64,000 bases of DNA from an uncultured cyanobacterium (lineage in GTDB: Bacteria > Cyanobacteriota > Cyanobacteriia > Cyanobacteriales > Microcystaceae): the NCBI GenBank assembly GCA_903887375.1, contig CAISPN010000087.1, positions 24,675 through 88,674 on the forward strand, in the 5' to 3' direction. A model generated the notes under the pieces. That model was not told the DNA's origin. It made no database searches and was given only the letters and a program-made list of their open reading frames with translations. Shown piece by piece: positions 1 to 8,683 of the stretch. The translations under genes and the position numbers were made by a program. Each line of letters starts with the position of its first letter. Positions within the stretch are counted from its first letter, which is position 1.

Positions 1-1226
1 CTTATATTAACCTTACCTTGAGCATTGCGAGCAATTGAATCTACCTGAATCCATTTTTTCGGAATTTTATAGCTAGCTAAATTCGGTTTTAATATCTCTT
101 TAAGTTGTTCAGGCTCAACTTTTTTTTCTGCTGTGTAAATAGCAGTTACTATCTCTCCCCAATAAGAGTCACTATAGCCTATCACCACAACATCACTTAT
201 CAATCCTGTATTAAGCAGAGCCTCCTCTACTTCTTTGGGATAGAGTTTTTCACCCCCAGTGATAATCTTTTGGCTCTTTCTTCCCACAATATTGAGATAA
301 CCAGCTTGGTCAAAATATCCCAGATCGTCAGTTTGTAAAGACTTAAATTGTCCTAAATGCTCAGGATAATAACCCAAACAAAGAGAGCTGGATTCTATAA
401 CTATAGTGCCAATTTCGCCGCTTTTTTCTTCAATTGTTATTTTAGAATGGGGCAGGACTTTTCCGCTGCTGCAATTTCCTTGCAAAAACTCATTGGGCTT
501 CAATGCTGCAACCATTGAGGCTGTTTCAGTCATCCCATAGGTCAAAGCAAGCTGGATATTAGCAACTCTTGCATTTTGGAGAAGAGAATTCCAAGGTGGA
601 GCCCCGCCCAATAAAACCGTACCAAAGCCCTCTAACCATTGAGGAAAATGATCTAGTATGAATTTAAGCTGGGTTGGGACCAGAGAAATAAAATAGTCAC
701 TGTAAAAATCAAGTTCTGGAGGCTTAGATTTGACAGCAGCATAGTCAAAGATAATTAATTTGCCTCCAGTGATTAGAGTTCTAAGTGCCTGCATCAAGCC
801 ACTGACATGATAAAGCGGCAACAGGCAAAATGAGTTTACCTGTTCAATAGCAAAGTATTCCTTAAATCCCATAACCGATGCAACTAAACTTTGCCAAGTA
901 TGCTTAGCAAATCTTACTTCGCCAGAGCTTCCCCCAGTAGGTATCATAATACAAGAAGATAGTTTGTCTGCGCTATCGATATTGTTCAAATATTTGTAGC
1001 TGGGGCTCGTTAGAAAAACTGGCCTATCAGTCGATATAGCAGCAATCAATTGTGCTAGGTACTCAAGACGATCAATATCTCCAAAAAGTACAATTGGACC
1101 TTGAGATAGATTATATTTTTTAAAATAGTACAAAGTAGATTGATAGAACGAATCTTCGCAATAGCCAACAAGCCAGGGGTTAGTTAACCTCGAGGACAGG
1201 TATTCTAGGGCGCTTGGGCTACTCAT
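1..1226 (-). CDS. menE: O-succinylbenzoate--CoA ligase-like AMP-binding enzyme (partial, C-terminus outside window)
   Basis: The frame is open from an ATG at 1226 down to the window edge, so the last residues are missing. It encodes an ANL-superfamily acyl-CoA ligase. Visible motifs are the P-loop-like IPTGGSSGEVRFAKH, the adenine-binding LTYGMTETAS, the TDDLGYFD stretch and the hinge GRKSQKIITGGEKLYPKEVE. Near the edge it reads IARNAQGKV, the usual approach to the catalytic lysine. The short N-terminal part fits MenE, which activates o-succinylbenzoate in phylloquinone/menaquinone synthesis, better than long fatty-acyl-CoA synthetases. It is divergent from the signalling operon starting at 1297, with a 70-base gap. 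MenE is the most likely identity; another small acyl-CoA ligase is possible. Confidence 0.82.
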   Translation of the reverse strand, partial: MSSPSALEYLSSRLTNPWLVGYCEDSFYQSTLYYFKKYNLSQGPIVLFGDIDRLEYLAQLIAAISTDRPVFLTSPSYKYLNNIDSADKLSSCIMIPTGGSSGEVRFAKHTWQSLVASVMGFKEYFAIEQVNSFCLLPLYHVSGLMQALRTLITGGKLIIFDYAAVKSKPPELDFYSDYFISLVPTQLKFILDHFPQWLEGFGTVLLGGAPPWNSLLQNARVANIQLALTYGMTETASMVAALKPNEFLQGNCSSGKVLPHSKITIEEKSGEIGTIVIESSSLCLGYYPEHLGQFKSLQTDDLGYFDQAGYLNIVGRKSQKIITGGEKLYPKEVEEALLNTGLISDVVVIGYSDSYWGEIVTAIYTAEKKVEPEQLKEILKPNLASYKIPKKWIQVDSIARNAQGKVNI

Positions 1227-1296
1227 TGTTATATTTTTTAAAAAGTGGGAATAATAAAGAGAAAGGGTCTACATAGAGAGATTGAGGAGAATAAAT

Positions 1297-2274
1297 ATGA
1301 AGTTTTTGCGGGCAAATAAACAATGGATATCGCCCATCGGTTTAGCTCTAGTCCTTGCTGGCTGTCTGCAACAGTCTCCTCCATCATCACCTTTGCGTAT
1401 TGCTACTAATCTTTGGCCTGGCTATGAGACTCTCTATCTTGCTCGCTCTCTAGGATATTACAAGGATAAACCTATAAAAATTATAGAACTTCCTTCGGGG
1501 ACAGAGGAAGTTAGAGCCTATCGCAATAGCAATATTGAAGGAGCTGGACTATCTATCGATCAAGCCATTGCCTTAGCCCAAACCCAAAAAGACCTTAAAA
1601 TTATTGCCATTGTGGATATCTCCAATGGAGGTGATGTAATCTTAGGAAAGCCTGAGATTAAGAGCATTAAGGATTTAAAGGGCAAAAAAGTTGGAGTTGA
1701 AGCAACGGCCTTGGGAGCCTTTTTTATCGCCAGGGCGTTGGAAAAAAACGGAATGACCCCTAAAGATGTCCAAATAGTTTCCCTAGAGTTAAATGAGCAT
1801 GAGCGCGCTTATAAAGAAGGTAAAGTAGATGCAGTAGTAACTTTTGGCCGGCCTAGGGTTAAATTGCTTGAACAAGGAGCCAGATTGCTCTTTGACAGTA
1901 GTCAAATTCCCGGCGAGATAGTTGATACGATAGTTGTCAGTCAAAAGGCAATTAACAATTCCCCACAAACCATTCAAGATTTAATTGATGGCAGATTTCG
2001 CGCTCTGGAGTACTTTAAGACCAACCCTAAGGTGGCTGCAGCAATGATTGCACCTCGCACTCAAGTTACCCCAGAGCAAATTCTTAATTCTTTCCAAGGT
2101 ATGACCCAACCGAATCTAAAAGAAAACTTGAGTTTGTTGGATCAAAGCAATCCCTCTTTAATTAAGGGTATGGAAAAATTAATTGCAGTTATGGTAAAAA
2201 ACAAAATCATTGCTGAGCCTATTGATCCTGCTTCTATCCTAGATACGCGCTTTATTAAAAATAGCAAGATTTGA
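1297..2274 (+). CDS. ABC-type substrate-binding lipoprotein (NMT1/SsuA-like)
   Basis: 325 residues. The ATG at 1297 is preferred over an in-frame TTG at 1282 because a strong ribosome site, GAGGAGA, lies at 1284-1290. The N-terminus is a lipoprotein signal with lipobox LAGC. The mature part has the NMT1/SsuA/TauA fold pattern: RIATNLWPGYETLYLA, then KDLKGKKVGVE and ALEKNGM. The ligand is unknown. No ABC permease or ATPase gene is nearby. Instead the next two genes are a hybrid histidine kinase (5-base gap) and a receiver-GGDEF protein. I infer that this lipoprotein may present a small ligand to the kinase rather than serve transport. Family assignment is firm, sensory role is inference. Confidence 0.85.
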   Translation: MKFLRANKQWISPIGLALVLAGCLQQSPPSSPLRIATNLWPGYETLYLARSLGYYKDKPIKIIELPSGTEEVRAYRNSNIEGAGLSIDQAIALAQTQKDLKIIAIVDISNGGDVILGKPEIKSIKDLKGKKVGVEATALGAFFIARALEKNGMTPKDVQIVSLELNEHERAYKEGKVDAVVTFGRPRVKLLEQGARLLFDSSQIPGEIVDTIVVSQKAINNSPQTIQDLIDGRFRALEYFKTNPKVAAAMIAPRTQVTPEQILNSFQGMTQPNLKENLSLLDQSNPSLIKGMEKLIAVMVKNKIIAEPIDPASILDTRFIKNSKI

Positions 2275-2279
2275 TTTCT

Positions 2280-4838
2280 ATGCAGCGCCTGCTCTTTCCT
2301 TTAAGATTTTCTATACCTACTATTTTGATTTTGTTTGGTAGCTTGTTGGGTTTTTTTTCTTTTCGCAAGGAAATTGCCGAATCCTATCAAAGAACTGAAC
2401 ATGTCACAGAAGACTATGTAGAAGGACACAGTAGAACTGCAGGGGTTTTGGATTATCTTTTTCGTCGCAATGATAAAGAAGAAGCAGAGATTTTGATCTC
2501 TCAATTAGCTAGTGATCCCTATCTCGATTTGATACTGCTTTTTGACCACAATAACCGGGTTTTTCTTGCAAGTAACTATCAATTGAGAAATCAGCCTATA
2601 CAAAAAACGTCAGCTGCTCGTTATCTCAGTAAATTCAAGACTATTCGTGCAAACAAAGCTGCCAATATTTTTTTTACCAAAGACAGAAAAAAAATAATAG
2701 CCATGTTCCCGGTACTTTTAGCTGCCCTGCCAGGTGAACTAAATCCTTCTAGAGTTGGTATTCTCTATCTACAATATGATATGACAGCAACTAAGCGTCA
2801 GGCATATCTAGATGCACTCTATAAATCGCTTATTTTTAGTACAATTTTAACGGTATTCTGTCTTTTGCTCTGGTTATTTTTTGAGATTGCCTTAACTAGA
2901 AGGGTTGCTCGTCTGGTAAATGCCAGCAATAAACTAGCTGAAGGAGATTTGGCTATAAGAACTGGTATCTTGGGCAATGATGAAGTGGGCAATATTGCCA
3001 AGGCTTTTGACAGAATGGCCCAAAGGATTCAAAAAAACACCAAACAACTTGAAGATAGCGAGCAGCGCTACAACTTAGCAGTCTCTGGAACCAATGATGG
3101 AATTTGGGACTGGGATTTGACCACAGATATAGTTTACTACTCTCCTGTCTGGTTGGAAATTTTAGGCTATTGCGAAAATGATCAGCTGCCTTTTACTTTG
3201 GGCACTTATCTTGACAATATCCATGTAGAAGATCGCCTTGATACTGAAAAGGCAATTAATAATCACTTATCTGAAAATAGTGAAATTTATCAACATATTC
3301 ACCGAATGCAACATAGAGAAAAATATTATCTCTGGATCGAAGCTAAGGGAAAATGTCTATTAAACCAAGAGAAACAACCCTATAGGATGGTAGGGACTAT
3401 CAATAATATTACCGATAAAAAACATATTGAAGAAGAACTTCAAAAAGCCAAAGAAACAGCCGAGATTGCCAATGATGCCAAAAGCCAGTTTTTAGCTAAA
3501 ATGACACATGAGCTGCGCACTCCACTAACTGCCATTATTGGCTTTGGTCAGTTAATTAATCGAGATAAAAATCTTTCTGACTCAACACGTCAATATATCG
3601 ATATTGTCAATCGCAGTGGGGAGCATCTTCTTTCCTTGATCAATGATGTATTGAGTATGTCTCAAATTGAGGCAGAAAAGATCTCCATCAGCCTAAGTTC
3701 TTTTGATCTTTATCAGCTTTTTGATTTAGTGCAAAGTATATTTATTCCTCGCACCATAAGCAATGGTATAGAGCTAAAGCTAGAGGTGGATTCCCTAGTT
3801 CCCCAATATATCAAAACCGATCAAGCTAAACTGCGCCAAATTCTTCTCAATTTAATCGGTAATGCGGTTAAATTTACCTCTAAAGGCTATGTTTTGGTGA
3901 GGGTGAAATACAAACAACAGAAATTTTTAGAAATAGAAGTTATTGATACTGGTACGGGAATCGCCTCTGGAGATCTTGAATTAGTTTTCCAAGCCTTTGA
4001 ACAAGCAGAACAAGGACCCAGCTACAATGAAGGTACGGGATTAGGTCTAGCTATCAGTAGACAATTTGCTCGCCTATTAGGGGGGGATATCACCTTAGAA
4101 AGCACTCTTGGAGTTGGCTCTAAGTTCTTTTGCACTTTAGAGATTATGCCGGCTGAAAATAGTCAGCTATCCCAAACAGCTCAAGAGGTAATTGGATTAG
4201 CACCAAATCAGATCCCTAGTAGAATTTTAGTGGTTGAGGATAATCTGGAAATTTCCCAACTTTTGCTAGAGTTAATAGGAGCAATAGGACTGCAGGTAAA
4301 ATCAGCTAAAAATGGAATTGAAGCTCTAGAAATTTGGGAAAATTGGCAACCAGATCTAATCTGGATGGATATTCAAATTCCCATTATGGATGGTTATGAG
4401 ATCACTAGCAAAATTAGAAACTCTCCCAAGGGAGATAAAACCAAAATTATTGCCCTGAGCGCTCATGCTTTTATAGAAAATCAGTCATTTACCCTAGAAG
4501 CCGGCTTTGATGACTATGTGACAAAACCATTCTCCAAACAAATTATCTTTGAGAGAATGGGCAGTCATCTTGGCTTAGAATATACATACGCGGGCGATAA
4601 AATACATAATCCATACTCTAGCAGAACTAATAAACTTGAAGAAGAAGGATTAGAGACCCTAGATAAAGATTTACTCAGACAAATAAAAGAAGCAGCAATT
4701 CTTTTAGATGAACAACAAATACAAAAGCTAATTTCTCTTATACCAAAGGAGAACCCTAGACCTACCGAAATATTGAGCAAGCTATTAAAAAATTTTCAAT
4801 TTGAAGAAATTTTGGAAATTATTGAAATCTATTTATAG
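2280..4838 (+). CDS. Hybrid sensor histidine kinase (HAMP-PAS-HisKA-HATPase-REC)
   Basis: 852 residues from the ATG at 2280; a TTG at 2271 overlapping the upstream stop is an alternative. Two membrane segments (about 5-27 and 183-203) enclose a roughly 155-residue extracytoplasmic sensor. Then come HAMP (205-257), PAS (262-382), HisKA with the phospho-histidine in MTHELRTPL (about His410), HATPase with N-box LIGNAVKF and GTGLGLAI, and a receiver with phosphoacceptor in LIWMDIQIP (about Asp697) and TKPF lysine. The last 85 or so residues are a helical extension without a visible Hpt histidine. The gene sits between a solute-binding lipoprotein and a receiver-diguanylate cyclase, 10 bases upstream of the latter, so the three likely form one signalling operon. 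Confidence 0.92.
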   Translation: MQRLLFPLRFSIPTILILFGSLLGFFSFRKEIAESYQRTEHVTEDYVEGHSRTAGVLDYLFRRNDKEEAEILISQLASDPYLDLILLFDHNNRVFLASNYQLRNQPIQKTSAARYLSKFKTIRANKAANIFFTKDRKKIIAMFPVLLAALPGELNPSRVGILYLQYDMTATKRQAYLDALYKSLIFSTILTVFCLLLWLFFEIALTRRVARLVNASNKLAEGDLAIRTGILGNDEVGNIAKAFDRMAQRIQKNTKQLEDSEQRYNLAVSGTNDGIWDWDLTTDIVYYSPVWLEILGYCENDQLPFTLGTYLDNIHVEDRLDTEKAINNHLSENSEIYQHIHRMQHREKYYLWIEAKGKCLLNQEKQPYRMVGTINNITDKKHIEEELQKAKETAEIANDAKSQFLAKMTHELRTPLTAIIGFGQLINRDKNLSDSTRQYIDIVNRSGEHLLSLINDVLSMSQIEAEKISISLSSFDLYQLFDLVQSIFIPRTISNGIELKLEVDSLVPQYIKTDQAKLRQILLNLIGNAVKFTSKGYVLVRVKYKQQKFLEIEVIDTGTGIASGDLELVFQAFEQAEQGPSYNEGTGLGLAISRQFARLLGGDITLESTLGVGSKFFCTLEIMPAENSQLSQTAQEVIGLAPNQIPSRILVVEDNLEISQLLLELIGAIGLQVKSAKNGIEALEIWENWQPDLIWMDIQIPIMDGYEITSKIRNSPKGDKTKIIALSAHAFIENQSFTLEAGFDDYVTKPFSKQIIFERMGSHLGLEYTYAGDKIHNPYSSRTNKLEEEGLETLDKDLLRQIKEAAILLDEQQIQKLISLIPKENPRPTEILSKLLKNFQFEEILEIIEIYL

Positions 4839-4848
4839 ACAATACATA

Positions 4849-5892
4849 ATGCCTAATTCACCTGCTAGTATTTTATTAATCGATGACACCTTAGAAAACC
4901 TTCAACTTTTAGCTAGTTTGTTGGAAATAGAGGGACATAGGATTAAACGCACTACTAGCGGAATGATGGCTCTACAATACGCTCAATTAGAACCACCAGA
5001 TCTTATTCTTTTGGATATTAACATGCCTAAAATGAGTGGTTTTGAAGTATGTAGAGAGTTCAAATCCTCTGGGATAACTGTTGATATTCCTGTGATCTTT
5101 ATTACAGCTCTAGATCAAATGGAGAATAAAATTAAGGCTTTTGAATTGGGTGCAATAGATTACATAATTAAGCCATTTCAAGAGAAAGAAGTTTTGCTCA
5201 GGGTCAAAACCCAATTAACTATTCAAGCTCAAAAACGCCAACTTCTTGCTAAAAATCAAGCCTTAGAAGAAGAAATCAAAAAACGCAAAGAAGCTGAAAT
5301 CGAGATAGTCAATCTGAACAATCAGCTCAAATACCAGGCTTTAGCCCTGGAAAAACTAGCCACTACTGATTTTTTAACCCAGATTGCCAACCGTCGTGGA
5401 TTTGAGCAATTAATGCAAAAACAATGGGAGCAACTTTCTTTAAATTGTATGCCTCTGTTTTTGATTCTCTGTGATATTGACTACTTTAAGCAGTACAACG
5501 ACCACTATGGACATCTAGCTGGTGATGAGGTTTTAATTCTGGTAGCCGAGGTAATTCGCTCTCAAGTTGAGCTCTTTACAGATCTTGTTGCTCGCTATGG
5601 AGGAGAAGAATTTGGCATTGTAATTTCCGGTATTAATCAAGAGCAAATCATAGAACTGATTGAAAATATCCGTCAGAAAATTTACTTGATTAATATCACT
5701 CATGAGAGCAGTTCAGTCTCAGATAGACTGACTTTGAGCTTTGGACTAGCAAGTATTATTCCATCCCCAGAGGCTACGCCACAGTGTCTGATCAATAGAG
5801 CGGACAAAGCACTTTACCAAGCTAAAGCCAATGGCCGCAACTGCTATAGCATCTATCAAGTAATTCATTCTTCAGTGATAGAGCAAAATTAA
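4849..5892 (+). CDS. Response regulator with GGDEF diguanylate cyclase domain
   Basis: 347 residues from the ATG at 4849; an upstream TTG at 4801 would overlap the kinase gene and is less likely. Residues 6-125 are a receiver domain (acidic pair ILLIDD, phosphoacceptor Asp56 in LILLDINMP, Lys108 in IIKPF). A coiled linker (about 125-170) leads to the GGDEF domain, active-site motif GGEEF at 251-255, so cyclic-di-GMP synthesis is expected. The inhibitory RxxD site, which should lie at 242-245, reads LFTD: the arginine is missing, so product feedback may be weak. It is very probably the output of the kinase encoded immediately upstream. Confidence 0.92.
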   Translation: MPNSPASILLIDDTLENLQLLASLLEIEGHRIKRTTSGMMALQYAQLEPPDLILLDINMPKMSGFEVCREFKSSGITVDIPVIFITALDQMENKIKAFELGAIDYIIKPFQEKEVLLRVKTQLTIQAQKRQLLAKNQALEEEIKKRKEAEIEIVNLNNQLKYQALALEKLATTDFLTQIANRRGFEQLMQKQWEQLSLNCMPLFLILCDIDYFKQYNDHYGHLAGDEVLILVAEVIRSQVELFTDLVARYGGEEFGIVISGINQEQIIELIENIRQKIYLINITHESSSVSDRLTLSFGLASIIPSPEATPQCLINRADKALYQAKANGRNCYSIYQVIHSSVIEQN

Positions 5893-5930
5893 GTTAAAAT
5901 TGTAAGGAAATATTAAGCGAGAAGAACTGA

Positions 5931-7379
5931 ATGCGGGTTGCCATCATTGGAGCTGGACTAGCGGGTCTTGCAACAGCTATAGAATTAGTAGATGCTGGTT
6001 GTGATGTTGAGATATTTGAATCTAGAAATTTTATAGGTGGAAAAGTCGGCAGTTGGGTAGATGCAGATGGAAACCATATTGAAATGGGTCTACATGTTTT
6101 TTTCGGCTGCTACTACAATCTCTTTGAGCTGATGAAAAAGGTTGGAGCAATAGACAATCTGAGGCTCAAAGAACATACCCACACTTTTGTTAACAAAAAT
6201 GGACGCCTTGGCCAATTAGACTTTCGTTTTATCACCGGCGCTCCCTTTAATGGATTAAAGGCTTTTTTTACTACTTCGCAGCTCTCTAATGTCGATAAAA
6301 TCGCCAATTCCTTAGCTTTAGGCACCAGTCCAATCGTCAGAGGACTAGTCGATTTTGAAGGTGCGATGAAGAATATACGAGCGCTTGATAGAATCAGCTT
6401 TGCCGATTGGTTTAGAAGCCATGGTGGTAATAATGGCAGTCTCAAAAAGATGTGGAATCCGATCGCCTATGCTCTAGGTTTTATTGATACAGAGCATATG
6501 TCAGCTCGCTGCATGCTCACAATCTTTCAACTTTTTGCCAGTCGAACTGAAGCTTCAGTGCTCAGAATGTTAGAAGGCTCACCAGATGAATACCTCCATC
6601 AGCCCATTTTGAGATATCTGGATGCCAAAGGAGCCAAAATCCATACCAGAAGCTTCGTTAAAGAAATCCTTTATCAAGAAGATAACTCAAATACCAAGGT
6701 TTCTGGGCTGTTGATTGCCCAAGGGGATCAAGAGCAAACAGTTGTAGCAGATCACTATGTCTGTGCCTGTGATGTACCAGGAGTGCAGAAGGTGCTGCCG
6801 AAAGATTGGAGAAAATGGGAACAGTTTGAAAATATCTATAAATTAGATGCAGTTCCTGTCGTTACAGTCCAATTGCGTTTTAACGGATGGGTAACAGAAC
6901 TCCAAGATCAAGCCAAAGTTCAACAGATTAATAATCCCTCTGGCATTGATAATCTTCTCTATACTGCAGATGCTGACTTTTCCTGCTTTGCTGATTTAGC
7001 TCTGACTAGTCCAGCTGATTACTATCGTACTACCGAGGGTTCTCTTTTACAATTGGTTCTGACTCCAGGAGATCCTTTTATCAAAGCCAAGAATGAGGAT
7101 ATTGCCCAGCATGTTCTCAAACAAGTACATGAACTATTTCCCTCCTCTAAAGAGCTGAAAATGACTTGGTATAGTGTAGTCAAATTAGCCCAATCTCTCT
7201 ATAGGGAAGCGCCCAAGATGGATCCCTATCGTCCAGCCCAAAAGACACCAATTGCTAACTTTTTTCTAGCAGGAAGTTACACACAACAAGATTATATTGA
7301 TAGTATGGAAGGAGCTACCCTCTCAGGTAGACAAGCCGCTCAAGAAATTTTGAAGCAGGTAGCCCTGAAGGAATACTAA
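5931..7379 (+). CDS. crtQ: Zeta-carotene desaturase
   Basis: 482 residues, close to the usual length for the cyanobacterial and plant type enzyme. The FAD-binding dinucleotide motif is at the N-terminus ([17 protein letters not shown]), followed by a glycine-rich GGKVGSW and the family pattern [15 protein letters not shown]. The C-terminus has the second FAD motif region with [19 protein letters not shown]. It converts zeta-carotene to lycopene through neurosporene at the membrane, as part of the poly-cis carotenoid route. The stop codon overlaps the next start by one base (TAATG), so translation is probably coupled to the SRPBCC gene. ATG start with AAG-rich leader 39 bases after the GGDEF gene; possibly read through from it. 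Confidence 0.93.
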   Translation: MRVAIIGAGLAGLATAIELVDAGCDVEIFESRNFIGGKVGSWVDADGNHIEMGLHVFFGCYYNLFELMKKVGAIDNLRLKEHTHTFVNKNGRLGQLDFRFITGAPFNGLKAFFTTSQLSNVDKIANSLALGTSPIVRGLVDFEGAMKNIRALDRISFADWFRSHGGNNGSLKKMWNPIAYALGFIDTEHMSARCMLTIFQLFASRTEASVLRMLEGSPDEYLHQPILRYLDAKGAKIHTRSFVKEILYQEDNSNTKVSGLLIAQGDQEQTVVADHYVCACDVPGVQKVLPKDWRKWEQFENIYKLDAVPVVTVQLRFNGWVTELQDQAKVQQINNPSGIDNLLYTADADFSCFADLALTSPADYYRTTEGSLLQLVLTPGDPFIKAKNEDIAQHVLKQVHELFPSSKELKMTWYSVVKLAQSLYREAPKMDPYRPAQKTPIANFFLAGSYTQQDYIDSMEGATLSGRQAAQEILKQVALKEY

Positions 7380-7822
7380 TGTCAGACTGGTTGGAGCATA
7401 GCGTAGAAGTAGAAGTAGCAGTACCTGTAGAATTGGCCTGGAAACTCTGGTCAGATTTAGAACTAATGCCACTGTGGATGAAGTGGATTGAATCGGTAGA
7501 GCTAAACCCAGAAGATCCAAGCTTATCTCGCTGGAAATTAGCTAGTAATGGACTGGAATTTAGCTGGAATTCTCGCATTGTTAAGCTAGTTCCACACCAA
7601 ATAATTCAATGGGAATCAGTCGATGGTTTGCCCAATCGCGGAGCTATTCGCTTCTATGATCGCTCCGGAGGTACCTGCATAGTTCGCTTAAGCGTTTCCT
7701 ATGCCGTTCCTAGCATTTTGAAAAAGATCATAGATGGTCCTTTTTTGAGAAAAATAGTTGATTCTAGTCTACTTGGGGATCTTGAAAGGTTCAGACAATA
7801 TGCAATTGAACATAAAAGCTAA
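7379..7822 (+). CDS. SRPBCC (START/cyclase-like) protein linked to crtQ
   Basis: 147 residues of the polyketide-cyclase/dehydrase-like SRPBCC fold: an opening strand HSVEVEVAVPVELAWKLWSD, then the WMKWIESVEL region and a long C-terminal helix. These folds bind hydrophobic ligands in a deep pocket. The gene overlaps crtQ by one base, an arrangement I recall for the Synechocystis crtQ neighbourhood (slr0940/slr0941). I infer a role in carotenoid handling or in supporting the desaturase, but no catalytic residue can be named. Its 3' end overlaps the convergent TolB-like gene by 4 bases. Confidence 0.8.
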   Translation: MSDWLEHSVEVEVAVPVELAWKLWSDLELMPLWMKWIESVELNPEDPSLSRWKLASNGLEFSWNSRIVKLVPHQIIQWESVDGLPNRGAIRFYDRSGGTCIVRLSVSYAVPSILKKIIDGPFLRKIVDSSLLGDLERFRQYAIEHKS

Positions 7823-8355
7823 TTGTGACCACGATCCACGACAACTAGATCCCATTGTCCTGCTCGATTAATCTGGTAAGCAATAAAGCGGCCATTACCG
7901 CTTATAGTTGGATTTTTAACAGGAAAGGCTAAATTGGCAGTCAGGTTTTCTTCTTTTTGGTTCTCACGATCATAAATTATGATATCAGTTTTACCAAACT
8001 GCTCAGATAGAAATACTATATAACGGCCATCGGAGCTGACATCTGGTTCATCCTGACGACTATTGGGTCTGTTTAGTCCTATTAAGGGAACCATCTGATG
8101 CTCTTTTAAATCATAAAGCCAGACCCCACGTTTACCCTGGCGATCTGAGGCAAAAACCAAATAATGTCCATCATAAGAAAGTCTTGGTAGCTCCTCATTG
8201 CTGGGGGTATTTAGGGCAGAATTAAAAGGTAAAGGAGGAATCAATAAGGATTGATTTGAGCTGCAGCCAACTAACAGTAGGAGCAAAAAAGGGATAACCC
8301 TAGTTAAAATTAGAAGATTTAAAATCAGGTAGCGTGCAACAGTTGATTTCATCAA
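7819..8355 (-). CDS. TolB-like beta-propeller lipoprotein
   Basis: 178 residues. A hydrophobic N-terminus ends in a lipobox-like LLVGC near residue 31, suggesting lipid attachment. The rest contains PD40/TolB-type blades: PRLSYDGHYLVFASDRQG, then PDVSSDGRYIVFLSE and PTISGNGRFIAYQ. Only about three blades are present, far fewer than in TolB, so this is not the Tol-Pal TolB itself. Its 5' end overlaps the upstream regulator gene by 56 bases; no later plausible start retains a signal peptide, so the overlap looks real. A partner in envelope sensing or assembly is possible but unproven. Confidence 0.75.
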   Translation of the reverse strand: MMKSTVARYLILNLLILTRVIPFLLLLLVGCSSNQSLLIPPLPFNSALNTPSNEELPRLSYDGHYLVFASDRQGKRGVWLYDLKEHQMVPLIGLNRPNSRQDEPDVSSDGRYIVFLSEQFGKTDIIIYDRENQKEENLTANLAFPVKNPTISGNGRFIAYQINRAGQWDLVVVDRGHN

Positions 8356-8569
8356 GACATACTTTACCTCTGTTGATCGCCCAACGGACTAAAGCGACTC
8401 TATTATCAGTCTTTGTTTTCTCTAGAATATTACTGATATGATTATCTACAGTGCGCTTGCTGATTTCTAGTTGTTCGGCTATTTGCAAATTAGTGAGCCC
8501 TTTGGCAACCAAGTCAATGATTTCTAGCTCTCGATCTGAAATAGGAGCTGAAGACCCACTGAAGTTCAT
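8300..8569 (-). CDS. pedR: PedR-like LuxR-family small DNA-binding regulator
   Basis: 89 residues consisting almost entirely of a LuxR-type helix-turn-helix: ISDRELEIIDLVAKGL, then NLQIAEQLEISKRTVDNHISNIL. There is no receiver domain. A single-domain LuxR protein of this size is characteristic of cyanobacterial PedR, a redox-responsive regulator that senses photosynthetic electron transport through thioredoxin. Two cysteines lie in the C-terminal tail (DEINCCTL) and one in KVCLDE; these could take part in redox control. Divergent from the PEP-synthase-like gene with a 114-base AT-rich gap that must hold both promoters. Confidence 0.78.
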   Translation of the reverse strand: MNFSGSSAPISDRELEIIDLVAKGLTNLQIAEQLEISKRTVDNHISNILEKTKTDNRVALVRWAINRGKVCLDEINCCTLPDFKSSNFN

Positions 8570-8683
8570 ATTGACTTTCCTATTGAATTACAATTATCTG
8601 TTTATACCTTTTTATTATAAGTATGATAACGATAAAAAATTACATCAAATATCATTTAGTTTAAAAATAAACAACAAAAAAGT

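Noticed and set aside
7315..7578. Reverse ORFs across the crtQ-SRPBCC junction
   Set aside because: Antisense to two well-supported coding frames, with no signal or domain.
8622..8640. TGATAACGATAAA resembling half a Zur/Fur box between pedR and the PEP-binding gene
   Set aside because: Only one half-site is present and symmetry is poor, so chance in AT-rich DNA is more likely.
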